64,000 bases of DNA from Paenibacillus tengchongensis. Lineage in GTDB: Bacteria > Bacillota > Bacilli > Paenibacillales > Paenibacillaceae. Shown one piece after another: positions 30,554-38,820 of this stretch. The stretch covers positions 62,001 through 126,000 of the forward strand of contig NZ_WACP01000005.1 in the NCBI RefSeq assembly GCF_008973665.1. The letters are read 5' to 3'. Each line of letters begins with the position of its first letter. Position 1 is the first letter of the stretch. The notes below the pieces were generated by a model, which saw only the letters and a program-made list of their open reading frames with translations, was not told where the DNA came from and searched no databases. A program made the position numbers and the translations under genes.

Positions 30554-32362
30554 TCAGAACATCAGGTCAGCGGCATATTGCCCGCCCTCAAGAAGATCAT
30601 ATTCCACCAGAAGGTAATCGTTCAGTAATGCCTGCTGATGCGCGTTTAATTCCCGCAGTTCTTCGCCGGACTTGCCGAGCAGCACGCTTTTGCTCAAACC
30701 CGGCAGCTCGCTGCGCACCTCTGTCAGCATCCGGTAGAAAGGCGGCATGTCCTGTCCGGTCAAACGGAACACCTCGGGTCCAAGAAAAACTGGGCTTAAC
30801 GTGCCCAATTGCTGCTCTCCCAGTTCGAAATTCGCCAGGATCAGCAGGGTTGTTTCATGCTTCAGCCGCGGGTTACCGTTCCAGTCCGCAGCGGTGTATA
30901 TCCCGTCAGAGAGCGCTGGCAGATGGTCTCCCCAGAAGACGGCAATGGTCGGCCGCTGAATCGTCTGCAGCTCCTGCTGCAGAAAGACAAGCGCTTCGTC
31001 GGTCAGCTTCGTAATCTGCGCATAAGTCTCCAGTTCGTCGCGGTTCTTCTCCGGCACTCCAGTTACACTGACCGTATTGGGGCCGTTTTGGCCTTTGGTA
31101 AAGGGAAAATGATTCTGCATCGTCACCAGATGAACAAACGCCGGCCCGGAAGCAGACCTCAGCTTGCCCACAGCCTCGGCAACGGCGGCCCGGTCAGAGA
31201 TATAGGCGTTCGGCGTGAGCCGCTCTGCATCCGGCATGTCCTCCTCACTGGTGAATTCATCAAAGCCAAGAGTCGGGTACACCCTGTTGCGGTTATAAAA
31301 GGTTCTGTCATAGGGATGCAGCGCCTGTGCGGTGTATCCGCGTGCTTTCAGGATGCTTACAATGGACGGCAGCGTATCCATTTTGACTATTCGCTGCTGG
31401 TAAGGGATGGCTCCGTCATTCAAAAAATACATCGACAGCCCGGTCAACGCCTCAAACTCCACATTGGCCGTATTGCCGCCAAATTCCGGGGACAGCAAGT
31501 AACCGGATGGATTGTCTTCCGCAGCTTGACGGATAAATGGCAGCGGGTCTTCGCTATATTGATAAGCGCTCATCCGGACCGGATCAAAAAACGCTTCATC
31601 CATCATAAACAGAATATTCGGTTGTAGCCCGCTCCGGGTTTCTCCCGTTTCTGCGGCATATTTGTCCGCTATCACGGCAATCGCCTCCCGGCTGTAGCCC
31701 TCCGGCTCTTCCAGCAGATTCTGGCGCAGGTTGCCCGTAAAGGCAAACACAAATCCGTTCCGGCTATAGTTCACCTTCTGGTTCCAGAACAGGTTCTCGT
31801 ATTTCATCGTTGCCGTCAGCGGAGACTGGGCAGAGACCATATCCACAAAGCCGGCAATGCCGAACAGTCCTGCTAACAAGACTGCGAGACGCAGCGTCAT
31901 GCGCACTTGTATCGTCGGCAGCTTGCGGATCAGCCATACCAGGACGCCGATGAGCAGCACCGCCGCTGCCAGCATCAGGGGAGAGATCATCCCTTGCGTA
32001 ATCCGGAGCATTTCCGGAGCATTCCTGAGCATCAGCAGGTCCCATGGGAAGAGCGGCTCCCCTGTTGTCCCCTGCTTCTTGTAAGCAGCTGCAGCAACTG
32101 CAATGAGCAAGAACCCGGTGACCGCAGGACCTGTATACAGATTAGGCAGAATCACCGAGCTGCACAGCAGCAGCAGGAACAGGCACAACGCACCTGCGAG
32201 AAAGAGCCAGTAATATTCGCTTATCCAGGCCAATACGGCATAGACATCCAGGTTAAATGAGGCCAGCTGTAAGATGAAATTCAATATAAAGCCGCTGAGC
32301 AAAAGTACGGCAGCCAGCCGCCGCAATCCTCTGCCGGCTTGATGGTTATAACGCAGTCGCAT
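30554..32362 (-). CDS. LtaS-like phosphoglycerol transferase (sulfatase fold), 602 aa
   Basis: Five N-terminal membrane helices precede an extracellular sulfatase-fold domain. The metal/catalytic features of lipoteichoic acid synthases are visible: FMMDEAFFDP (metal-binding Glu), GGNTANVEFEALTG with the nucleophilic Thr, HLVTMQNHFPF and VFWGDHLPAL. LtaS enzymes transfer glycerol phosphate from phosphatidylglycerol to a lipid anchor or polymer. The exact product (LTA primer, polymer or other glycan decoration) cannot be read from sequence. The ATG follows GGAGTGG. It stands alone with its own terminator. Confidence 0.9.
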   Translation of the reverse strand: MRLRYNHQAGRGLRRLAAVLLLSGFILNFILQLASFNLDVYAVLAWISEYYWLFLAGALCLFLLLLCSSVILPNLYTGPAVTGFLLIAVAAAAYKKQGTTGEPLFPWDLLMLRNAPEMLRITQGMISPLMLAAAVLLIGVLVWLIRKLPTIQVRMTLRLAVLLAGLFGIAGFVDMVSAQSPLTATMKYENLFWNQKVNYSRNGFVFAFTGNLRQNLLEEPEGYSREAIAVIADKYAAETGETRSGLQPNILFMMDEAFFDPVRMSAYQYSEDPLPFIRQAAEDNPSGYLLSPEFGGNTANVEFEALTGLSMYFLNDGAIPYQQRIVKMDTLPSIVSILKARGYTAQALHPYDRTFYNRNRVYPTLGFDEFTSEEDMPDAERLTPNAYISDRAAVAEAVGKLRSASGPAFVHLVTMQNHFPFTKGQNGPNTVSVTGVPEKNRDELETYAQITKLTDEALVFLQQELQTIQRPTIAVFWGDHLPALSDGIYTAADWNGNPRLKHETTLLILANFELGEQQLGTLSPVFLGPEVFRLTGQDMPPFYRMLTEVRSELPGLSKSVLLGKSGEELRELNAHQQALLNDYLLVEYDLLEGGQYAADLMF

Positions 32363-32476
32363 AGCTATCCACTCCCGGGTTGGTCTAAGCAGTGTTCAAG
32401 CGACCAGTATACGTTATTTTGATTAAAAAGTCATGCTGCTGCCGGCGGCGAGGATAAAGTCATATCCGCACATACC

Positions 32477-32506
32477 AAAAAGGACAGCAATCGATCTGCC
32501 GTCCTT
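32477..32506 (-). terminator. Terminator of the aldose epimerase gene
   Basis: On the minus strand, AAGGACGGCA and TGCTGTCCTT form a 10-bp stem with one mismatch, followed by TTT. Confidence 0.7.
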
Positions 32507-32526
32507 CCAGACACTATCAGGGTGTA

Positions 32527-33516
32527 CTACTTCACATACAGGCGTGCTGTCTCTTCCCAATATTCTCCCGGCGCCAGGCTGAACAAGCCGATTTCCTCTG
32601 CCGGAAGATCAACCTTCGGCGCGTTAACGAGGTTAATTTGCGGTTCCGGACAGAAGAAGCCTTCGGTGGCCCCGTTGTTCCAGATCATCCACTGCTTGTA
32701 GGAGGTACCGACATCATAGACCAGCGTCACGCCGGCTTTGGTGTCCGTCAGCTCCATCTTGTTGCGGCCATTCTGCGGAACGGCGGTGTAATGATTGTCC
32801 ATCGGCCCGAAGAACGGGTTGACGCCTTCCCCTCTGAGCGAGACTTCCTCGGCGGTCAGCGCCTGGAACTTACCGGTCGGCAGCATGCGCTCACTCAGCT
32901 CCCAGCGCTCGCCGATGGTAGCCTTCACACGGTAATCCCCGGCGGAGCTGTCCGGTGCGAACGGAGCGTTAATGGCGGTATGGAACGCCAGCAGACATGG
33001 CATCAGCACATCACCGTCATTATGTACGCTCAGGTGCTGGGTCAAGCCACCTTCACTTAAGGCGTAGCGCAGCTTCACCGTATATTTGAACGGCAGGTAT
33101 TGATAGGAGGCGTGGCTCTCATCCACCTTGATTGCTACGGTTACATAGCTCTCCGTCTTGCCGGCGCCAAAATCCTCTACCGCCCAAGCGGCAGTATGCA
33201 GGAAGCCGTGCAGATGGTTGCCTGTTGCTTCTTCATTTACCGGGAGATGGTAGGTTTGTCCATTGAACGGAAACTCTCCATCCTCGTAGCGGTTCGGCGG
33301 GAACAGCACCGGAATCCCGTGGATGCCAGGGCTGGCTTTAAAAGCCTCCATCTCCTCTGCGCCTGGTTCATGCAGGAACCGGTAACCGTTTTCGGTATCG
33401 CGGAAGCAAATCAGATTACCGCCGATTCCCGGCAGCACCGCTGCCTCATAACGCCCGGCCTGCAGCCAGACGGCATATTCTCCTTCATATTGCCCTTCAA
33501 AAGCTTTAATTGCCAT
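32527..33516 (-). CDS. Aldose 1-epimerase family protein, 329 aa
   Basis: This is a beta-sandwich galactose-mutarotase-like protein. NHLHGFLHTAAW carries the catalytic His residues, LAFHTAINAPF the second His, and EPQINLVNAP near the C-terminus the catalytic Glu. It probably interconverts anomers of a hexose or modified sugar. Which sugar is uncertain because the family includes several subgroups. The chosen ATG (33516) follows AAGGAG at a rather long 12 bases. The frame could begin at a TTG ten codons earlier. A GTCTCCTG/CAGGAGAC hairpin lies just upstream. Confidence 0.85.
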   Translation of the reverse strand: MAIKAFEGQYEGEYAVWLQAGRYEAAVLPGIGGNLICFRDTENGYRFLHEPGAEEMEAFKASPGIHGIPVLFPPNRYEDGEFPFNGQTYHLPVNEEATGNHLHGFLHTAAWAVEDFGAGKTESYVTVAIKVDESHASYQYLPFKYTVKLRYALSEGGLTQHLSVHNDGDVLMPCLLAFHTAINAPFAPDSSAGDYRVKATIGERWELSERMLPTGKFQALTAEEVSLRGEGVNPFFGPMDNHYTAVPQNGRNKMELTDTKAGVTLVYDVGTSYKQWMIWNNGATEGFFCPEPQINLVNAPKVDLPAEEIGLFSLAPGEYWEETARLYVK

Positions 33517-33601
33517 GATTGCATGATTCTCCTTCCATAATCTCAATATGACTGTCTCCTGAATAGATTACCACATCTGCCCAGGAGACGGCACGCCATT
33601 T

Positions 33602-34333
33602 TTACAATTGTTCTACCTCGACGCTCATCACATGCTCGATTTTCTTTACATCATTGTAAACTTCCGTAGCATAATCACGATCGGAGCACGATAATACCAT
33701 ATCGATCATCTGTCTGCCGTCCTCCAGATCCTTGATCCGGATGCGGCGGATGGTCCGTCCGGTCACTTTCGCTTTCTTGTGCATTCCGACTTCCGGACCT
33801 TCGATTCTGTTGATAACATCCGTGAGCTGGTAGCCCGGCTCCATAATGATCTGGACCGAAATTTCATGCTTGTTCAGTACCTGCGGGCCGATCATTTTGA
33901 TCAGCAGCGGGACCAGATTGACGGCGAACATCAGCAGAATCACAGCATATCCGGCTTCAACGTAGAACCCCGCCCCGACCGCGATGCCGATTCCCGATGC
34001 CGTCCAGATCAGCGCGGCCGAGGTCAGGCCGGAAATCGCATCGCCGCCGCGGCGCAAGATCACCCCCGCCCCCAGAAATCCGATTCCGCTGACGATCTGG
34101 GCCGCCAGACGCATCGGATCCATGGTGGGATGCTCGGCGCCGCCGAACTTGTCGTAGGCATGAATGGATACCAGTGTGACCAGACAGCTGGCAATACTGA
34201 TAACCATACTGGTCCGGATGCCCAGCGGTTTTTGCTTTAATTGCCGGTCGATACCGATGAACAGCCCGAACAGCATGGCCACGAGCAGCTTCACTATAGA
34301 TTCCGTATGGACATCGATGTCCCATATATTCAT
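33602..34333 (-). CDS. mgtC: MgtC/SapB family membrane protein, 243 aa
   Basis: The N-terminal half has four to five membrane helices with the MgtC core: LLVAMLFGLFIGIDRQ, KPLGIRTSMVISIASCL, ARLAAQ-like MRLAAQIVSGIGFLGAGVI and GLTSAALIWTASGIGIAVG. A C-terminal ~100-residue cytoplasmic ACT-like domain follows. MgtC proteins help growth in low magnesium and inhibit ATP synthase in Salmonella. Firmicute members are poorly studied. The ATG follows GGAGGTGGAG. A 108-base in-frame extension upstream lacks a start context. A leader hairpin with alternative pairings precedes it. Confidence 0.9.
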   Translation of the reverse strand: MNIWDIDVHTESIVKLLVAMLFGLFIGIDRQLKQKPLGIRTSMVISIASCLVTLVSIHAYDKFGGAEHPTMDPMRLAAQIVSGIGFLGAGVILRRGGDAISGLTSAALIWTASGIGIAVGAGFYVEAGYAVILLMFAVNLVPLLIKMIGPQVLNKHEISVQIIMEPGYQLTDVINRIEGPEVGMHKKAKVTGRTIRRIRIKDLEDGRQMIDMVLSCSDRDYATEVYNDVKKIEHVMSVEVEQL

Positions 34334-34393
34334 GGCTCCACCTCCAGACGCAGATAAGTTACAGCAGGTTAATAGAACCGGCTTACACAGTAA

Positions 34394-34467
34394 AAACGGA
34401 CCACGCCGCTGCTCCTGCCCGGTCCAAGTGAAGGCGGGCAACTAGTAAGCAATGCACGGGTCCGTTT
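34394..34467 (-). promoter_or_regulatory. Leader hairpin upstream of mgtC
   Basis: On the minus strand, AAACGGACC and GGTCCGTTT arms (34459-34467 and 34394-34402) enclose an inner GCCCG/CGGGC hairpin and are followed by five T residues 60 bases before mgtC. A second GGACC copy inside the loop (34421-34425) could pair with the same terminal GGTCC. It may be the terminator of the upstream SDR gene, an attenuator for mgtC, or both. Confidence 0.5.
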
Positions 34468-34522
34468 CTTCCGGCGGAATATTATATTACAGTCTATGCC
34501 GCAGCCCGGTCAAGTAGACGGA

Positions 34523-35314
34523 TCAGCCGTGCAGGAGCGACTCCGCGCCATCACAATAGATCTCGGTGCCGGTAATATGATCCGAATCGTCCGACGCCAG
34601 GAACAGCGCCAGTCTGGCCACCTGGTCAGGCCGCCCCGGCCCCTTTTCCAGCGGCTGGCCGCCGTCGGGGAACTGCACTTCGATCTGAACTTCTTTCAGA
34701 TCCTCCGATGGGAACGTATTATCGTCGATATTGGTGGTGATGGCTCCGGGACAAATCGCATTGACGCGGATTTTATACTGAGCCAGCTCCAGCGCAGCCA
34801 TCTTCATAAAGGCAACCTGTCCGGCCTTCGTTGTACTGTAGGCCGAGAAGCCGACATTGGAGAAGACGCGGTTGCCGTTGATCGAGCTGTTGATCAGCAC
34901 GCTGCCGCCGTTATCCTTCAAATAAGGAATCGCATATTTGACAGTGGCGAATGTGCCGCGCAGATTAATATGAATCGTCTGATCCCACGCTTCTATATCC
35001 ATGGTCTCAATCGGCGTCATTGCGCCGTTGATGCCAGCATTGGCGAACACGATATCCAGTCTGCCCCACCGCTCCGCCGCCTGCTTAACAGCCGCTTCAA
35101 CCTGCTGCGGCTCGGCGATGTCGCACTCAATGACCACTGCTTCCCCGCCTTCCTGTTCTACCTGGCGCCGGACCTTCTCGGCGTTCTCCGGTGTCCGGTC
35201 GAGGAGTGCCACCTTCGCCCCTTGGCGGGCGAATTCCAGCACAGTCGCTCTGCCGATGCCCGAACCGCCTCCGGTAATGATCGCTACCTTGCCCTCAAGC
35301 TTCTTGTCTGCCAT
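34523..35314 (-). CDS. SDR-family dehydrogenase/reductase, 263 aa
   Basis: This is a classical short-chain dehydrogenase. The Rossmann motif is TGGGSGIGRA, NAG marks strand 4, Ser lies in LINSSINGN, and YSTTK holds the catalytic Tyr and Lys. ICPGAITTN and TEIYCDGAESLLHG end the fold. The substrate is unknown. The ATG at 35314 is preferred for spacing from GGAGGAG. An ATG three codons earlier is almost on top of the ribosome binding site. A 38-bp palindrome about 75 bases upstream suggests tight transcriptional control. Confidence 0.9.
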   Translation of the reverse strand: MADKKLEGKVAIITGGGSGIGRATVLEFARQGAKVALLDRTPENAEKVRRQVEQEGGEAVVIECDIAEPQQVEAAVKQAAERWGRLDIVFANAGINGAMTPIETMDIEAWDQTIHINLRGTFATVKYAIPYLKDNGGSVLINSSINGNRVFSNVGFSAYSTTKAGQVAFMKMAALELAQYKIRVNAICPGAITTNIDDNTFPSEDLKEVQIEVQFPDGGQPLEKGPGRPDQVARLALFLASDDSDHITGTEIYCDGAESLLHG

Positions 35315-35389
35315 CTTCGTCATCTCCTCCTGGGTAGTTGCCGGCGAATTGCTGTAGATTTCTGTGTTGCCTTCCGGCATTCACTTGGT

Positions 35390-35427
35390 GTAAAGGTTAC
35401 GGAATAAGTACTTTCCTTAACTTTTAC
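35390..35427 (-). promoter_or_regulatory. Long operator-like palindrome upstream of the SDR gene
   Basis: GTAAAGGTTACGGAA (35390-35404) and TTCCTTAACTTTTAC (35413-35427) are inverted copies matching at 13 of 15 positions around an 8-base centre that includes AGTACT. The site lies about 75 bases before the start codon, in the promoter zone. No regulator gene is adjacent. Confidence 0.6.
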
Positions 35428-35480
35428 CTCGCATACCCGGTATTGAATCGGAGAATAGGAAAGCAGCCGCCCAAGCAAAA

Positions 35481-35528
35481 AAAGACCCGGCAAGGCAGAA
35501 ATGCTGCCACTTCATGCCCCGGGTCTTT
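35481..35528 (-). terminator. Terminator of the ABC importer operon
   Basis: AAAGACCCGG and CCGGGTCTTT arms with inner GGCAG/CTGCC pairing are followed by a seven-T run on the minus strand. Confidence 0.9.
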
Positions 35529-35586
35529 TGATTTAGTGTCCAACAGCGGTTCAGACGGCACGGACCGTTCCCGCCAGTTATACGGT

Positions 35587-36381
35587 CTAGCCGAGAACGA
35601 TCCGGTCGTCCGCCAGCTTATGGCCGCTGATGCTCTCGAATTCGCCGAGCAGCCGCTCCACGGTCAAGCCTTGCTTGCGCTCTTCGTCGATATCCAGAAT
35701 AATAGAGCCTTTATCCATCATAATCAGCCTGTTGCCCAGGCGGATGGCCTGCTCCATATTGTGGGTCACCATCAGTGTCGTCAGCTTCATCTCGCGCACA
35801 ATCGTTTCGGTCAGCCTCGTAATCAGCTCCGCCCGCGCCGGATCAAGCGCAGCAGTATGTTCATCGAGCAACAAAATCTGCGGCTGGGTGAAGGTAGCCA
35901 TCAACAGACTGAGCGCCTGCCGCTCCCCGCCTGACAGCAAGCCGACCTTGGCCCGCAGCCGGTTCTCCAGCCCGATGCCCAACCGGCTGAGCTGCTCCCG
36001 GAACAGGTTGCGTCTTCCGCCGTTGACGCCAATGGAAAGCCCGCGGCTCTGTCCACGCTTGTAAGCCATCGCCAGATTCTCTTCAATGGTCATATGCGGC
36101 GCCGTTCCGGCCATCGGGTCCTGGAAGACCCGGCCGATCCAGCGGGCGCGCTGGTACTCCGGCAGGTGGCAGATGGAGCTGCCCTCGATTCTTGCATCCC
36201 CCAGATCAGGCTTCATAACCCCGGAAATGATGTTCATGAGGGTCGATTTACCGGCCCCGTTGCTCCCGATTACGGTCACGAAATCGCCGGCCGTAAGTTC
36301 CAGATCGATACCGAGCAGCGCAATCTTCTCATCCGGTGTACCGGGATTGAACAGCTTGGATACATTCTCAAGCCTTAACAT
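35587..36381 (-). CDS. ABC transporter ATP-binding protein (TrpY/PhnC-like), 264 aa
   Basis: All nucleotide-binding motifs are present: Walker A GSNGAGKST, Q-loop VFQDPMAGT, signature LSGGERQALS, Walker B ILLLDEHTAALD and the switch His in VTHNMEQ. The LLDEH variant (His following Glu) is typical of the importer ATPases paired with PF04392 substrate-binding proteins. It energises uptake together with the permease and lipoprotein encoded just upstream. Its start overlaps the permease stop by 14 bases. The ATG at 36381 follows AGAGGGGG. A terminator follows. Confidence 0.93.
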   Translation of the reverse strand: MLRLENVSKLFNPGTPDEKIALLGIDLELTAGDFVTVIGSNGAGKSTLMNIISGVMKPDLGDARIEGSSICHLPEYQRARWIGRVFQDPMAGTAPHMTIEENLAMAYKRGQSRGLSIGVNGGRRNLFREQLSRLGIGLENRLRAKVGLLSGGERQALSLLMATFTQPQILLLDEHTAALDPARAELITRLTETIVREMKLTTLMVTHNMEQAIRLGNRLIMMDKGSIILDIDEERKQGLTVERLLGEFESISGHKLADDRIVLG

Positions 36382-37294
36382 TGGCGGTTCCCCCTCTCTT
36401 GCGGGCAATCGCCTGCTCGGCAAGCTCTGCGCTGCGTTTGCGGGCCGTCTTCTTCTGCTTCACATAGCGCTGAATAGAAGGGAACAGCAGCGCAATAATA
36501 ACGATTATTGCCGTAATCAGCTTCAGATCAGATGCTTCCATTCCCGGAGCCCGCAGCGCAAGCGCCACAACAATCCGGTAAACAATCGAGCCCAGCACGA
36601 CAGCCAGAGTCGCCCGGAATACACTTCCCGCTCCAAAGATCGCTTCGCCGATAATAACCGAGGCAAGGCCGAGGACAATCATTCCGATCCCCATGGAGCT
36701 GTCGGCAAAGGAGGTGTCCTGGGCGATCAGCGCACCAGAGAGTGCAACAAGACCGTTGGAGAGACTAATTCCCAGAACGGTTGTCGTATCGGTATTTACA
36801 CCGAAGCTGCGGATCATCCGGGCGTTGTCGCCGGTAGCCCGCAGGGCCAGACCAAGGTCAGTACGGAGGAATACGTCCATCAGCAATTTGACCAGGATAA
36901 CCACAAACGGCATAACTACCAATAAGTTAATCGGGCTCAGCAGGGTGTCCTCGCCCATAAGTGAGACATTGGGCTTGCCCAGAATCCGCAGATTGATCGA
37001 ATAAAGCGCAATCATCATCAGAATGCCCGAAAGCAGCCCGTTGATTTTGCCCTTTGTGTGCAAGAGACCGGTACACATGCCGGCCAGCGCTCCGCCCAGC
37101 AGTGCGCACAAGGTGGCCAGCCATGGCGAATAACCGTTAGTAATCATTACGGCGGCAATTGCACCGCCGGTGGTGAAGCTTCCGTCCACCGTCAAATCCG
37201 GAAAATCCAAAATGCGAAACGTAATATATACGCCGAGTGCCATAAAAGCATAAAGCAGCCCTGATTCCAAGGCTCCCAGCATCGAATTCATCAT
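36368..37294 (-). CDS. ABC transporter permease (BPD_transp_2 type), 308 aa
   Basis: Eight or more membrane helices and the motif FRILDFPDLTVDGSF near the N-terminus mark the permease group found with ABC_sub_bind lipoproteins. The cytoplasmic loop GLALRATGDNARMIRSFGVN is the conserved coupling segment. A basic tail ends the protein. AGGAGG lies nine bases before the paired ATG codons. It is the middle gene of a three-gene importer operon, with a hairpin between it and the upstream lipoprotein gene. Confidence 0.92.
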   Translation of the reverse strand: MMNSMLGALESGLLYAFMALGVYITFRILDFPDLTVDGSFTTGGAIAAVMITNGYSPWLATLCALLGGALAGMCTGLLHTKGKINGLLSGILMMIALYSINLRILGKPNVSLMGEDTLLSPINLLVVMPFVVILVKLLMDVFLRTDLGLALRATGDNARMIRSFGVNTDTTTVLGISLSNGLVALSGALIAQDTSFADSSMGIGMIVLGLASVIIGEAIFGAGSVFRATLAVVLGSIVYRIVVALALRAPGMEASDLKLITAIIVIIALLFPSIQRYVKQKKTARKRSAELAEQAIARKRGGTANVKA

Positions 37295-37318
37295 GGGTGA
37301 CTTCCTCCTTTAAGCGGC

Positions 37319-37345
37319 ATGGGGCCTCCCGAGAGAGCGCCCCAT
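37319..37345 (-). promoter_or_regulatory. Intercistronic hairpin in the ABC operon
   Basis: ATGGGGC and GCCCCAT arms around a 13-base loop lie between the lipoprotein gene and the permease gene, without a T tract. Such hairpins often stabilise the upstream message, which would raise binding protein relative to permease. Confidence 0.5.
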
Positions 37346-37357
37346 TATACAATTCTG

Positions 37358-38437
37358 TTATTGGATGATGCTGTCTGCCGTATCAGATACTTCTGCCTTC
37401 ATGGCATCCGTAACCTCAATGCCCTGGGCTTCCGCCGCCTTCAGATTCAGGATCAGGTCCAGCTTCTCCTGCATCTTGACTGCCATATCGCCGGGATTGG
37501 CGCCATTCTTGAGGATTTCCACCGCCATTTCGCCGACCTGGTAGCCATGGTCATAATATTTGAAGCCTACTGTGGCGAACGCACCTTTCTCTACGGTATC
37601 GCGGTCTGCAGAGAAGAACGGAATCTTGTTCTCATTGGCGGTCTGGATGATTGCGTCTACACCGCTGACAACCGAGTTGTCCAGTGTAATATAGAACGCA
37701 TCCACACGGCCGACCAGCGATTCAGCGGCCTGCTTCACCTCAGAAGTGTTCGTAATCGGGGCTTTCACCAGCTCAATGCCGTGCTTGTCGAGCTCTTCCT
37801 TGGCGATCCCTGCCATAACCACCGCATTCGGCTCGCCTTCATTAATGATCAGTCCCACCTTCTTCACATCCGGGAACTGGCCGGCGATGAATTGCATCAG
37901 GCGCGTAATTGATTCCGGATTCGTATCCGAAGCTCCTGTTACGTTAGCGCCCGGATGCGCGAGATCCGGGACAAGCTTGGCGTCCAGAGGATCGGTAACG
38001 GCTGCGAACAGAATCGGCGTATTCTTGTCCACCTCCTGCACGACTGCCTGCGCCGAAGGCGTAGCAATGGCCAGCACCAGATCATTCTTATCTCCGGCAA
38101 TCTTCTGAGCCACCGCAATGTTGTTCGACTGGTCTGCCTGGGCATTCTGCAAATCGACCTTCAGATTCTCCCCTTCTACAAGGCCGGCATCCTTCAGCGC
38201 AGCCAGGAAGCCTTCCCGCGTTGCATCCAGCGACGGGTGCTCCACATACTGGGAAATTGCGATTTTGTAGGAATCCTGCGCCGCAGGCGCTTCGCTTGCC
38301 GGAGCGTTCGTTGCATTAGCCGCGCCATTGCCGGAGTTAGCAGCATTCTGCGTATTCGCCGCATTGTTGCCCCCGCAGCCGGATATCGCCAGCATCAGGC
38401 ATAGGCCGAGACCGGCCAGCACATTTTTTCTTTTCAT
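37358..38437 (-). CDS. ABC transporter substrate-binding lipoprotein (ABC_sub_bind/TrpX-like), 359 aa
   Basis: The signal peptide ends in a lipobox (LAISGC). A Asn/Ala-rich linker of about 35 residues follows, then the PF04392 fold: YKIAISQYVEHPSLDATREG, LVLAIATPSAQAV, PILFAAVTDPLDAKLV, GASDTNPE and KVGLIINEGEPNA. Streptococcal relatives (TrpX) are tied to tryptophan uptake. The ligand here is inferred only at family level. AAGGGG precedes the ATG. The promoter region upstream contains a long dyad. Confidence 0.92.
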   Translation of the reverse strand: MKRKNVLAGLGLCLMLAISGCGGNNAANTQNAANSGNGAANATNAPASEAPAAQDSYKIAISQYVEHPSLDATREGFLAALKDAGLVEGENLKVDLQNAQADQSNNIAVAQKIAGDKNDLVLAIATPSAQAVVQEVDKNTPILFAAVTDPLDAKLVPDLAHPGANVTGASDTNPESITRLMQFIAGQFPDVKKVGLIINEGEPNAVVMAGIAKEELDKHGIELVKAPITNTSEVKQAAESLVGRVDAFYITLDNSVVSGVDAIIQTANENKIPFFSADRDTVEKGAFATVGFKYYDHGYQVGEMAVEILKNGANPGDMAVKMQEKLDLILNLKAAEAQGIEVTDAMKAEVSDTADSIIQ

Positions 38438-38486
38438 GAAATAACCCCTTTTCTTTTACGGTTTCAGCGCGTGCATCAATGGGAGC

Positions 38487-38532
38487 GGTTAAGCATTATC
38501 GCTTTCATCTTTAAAAGCGATAAAGCAAAACC
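38487..38532 (-). promoter_or_regulatory. Long dyad in the ABC operon leader
   Basis: TTATCGCTTT and AAAGCGATAA (38496-38505 and 38514-38523) form a perfect 10-bp stem around 8 bases, extended outward by GC/GC and GGTT/AACC pairing to 19-base arms with three mismatches. It lies downstream of the likely promoter, so it could be an operator or an RNA stem. Confidence 0.55.
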
Positions 38533-38574
38533 TTACACTTAACTCACATTTAATACAGCAAATCTATTAAACTA

Positions 38575-38603
38575 ATATTATATGGCGGTGCAATATCCGT
38601 CAA
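38575..38603 (-). promoter_or_regulatory. Promoter of the ABC importer operon
   Basis: On the minus strand, TTGACG (38598-38603) and TAATAT (38575-38580) are spaced by 17 bases. An overlapping TATAAT is present two bases off register. Confidence 0.6.
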
Positions 38604-38679
38604 TCATTAATCACTGCGCCAGATATTACAAAACAGGCACAATACGCGCGAACCGGCAAAGGTATGTATGTAGTAATTC

Positions 38680-38707
38680 TTGACATTAATCATTAGTGAT
38701 GTATATC
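38680..38707 (+). promoter_or_regulatory. Promoter of the NlpC/P60 gene
   Basis: A perfect TTGACA (38680-38685) is followed after 16 bases by TATATC (38702-38707). The resulting leader is about 105 bases. Confidence 0.6.
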
Positions 38708-38820
38708 CCGATCTATGCAGGATCAGGAAATGCAGGCAATATGTTTTGTTTCCCTGCTCTGATGAAACCACTGCAGGCTGAGCACACTTTAGATACAGTC
38801 TGATATTGGAGCGTGTTAAT

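Larger units (their letters stand above)
38438..38820. other. Divergent regulatory interval between ABC operon and NlpC/P60 gene
   Basis: These 383 bases contain no supported gene. They hold the ABC operon promoter and dyad on the minus strand (38487-38603) and the promoter and a ~110-base leader of the NlpC/P60 gene on the plus strand (from 38680). The leader has imperfect inverted stretches (AGGAAA with TTTCCCT) of unclear meaning. Confidence 0.65.

Noticed and set aside
38708..38820. c-di-AMP (ydaO) riboswitch before the NlpC/P60 gene
   Set aside because: Wall hydrolase genes often carry it, but the leader is too short and lacks the conserved blocks.
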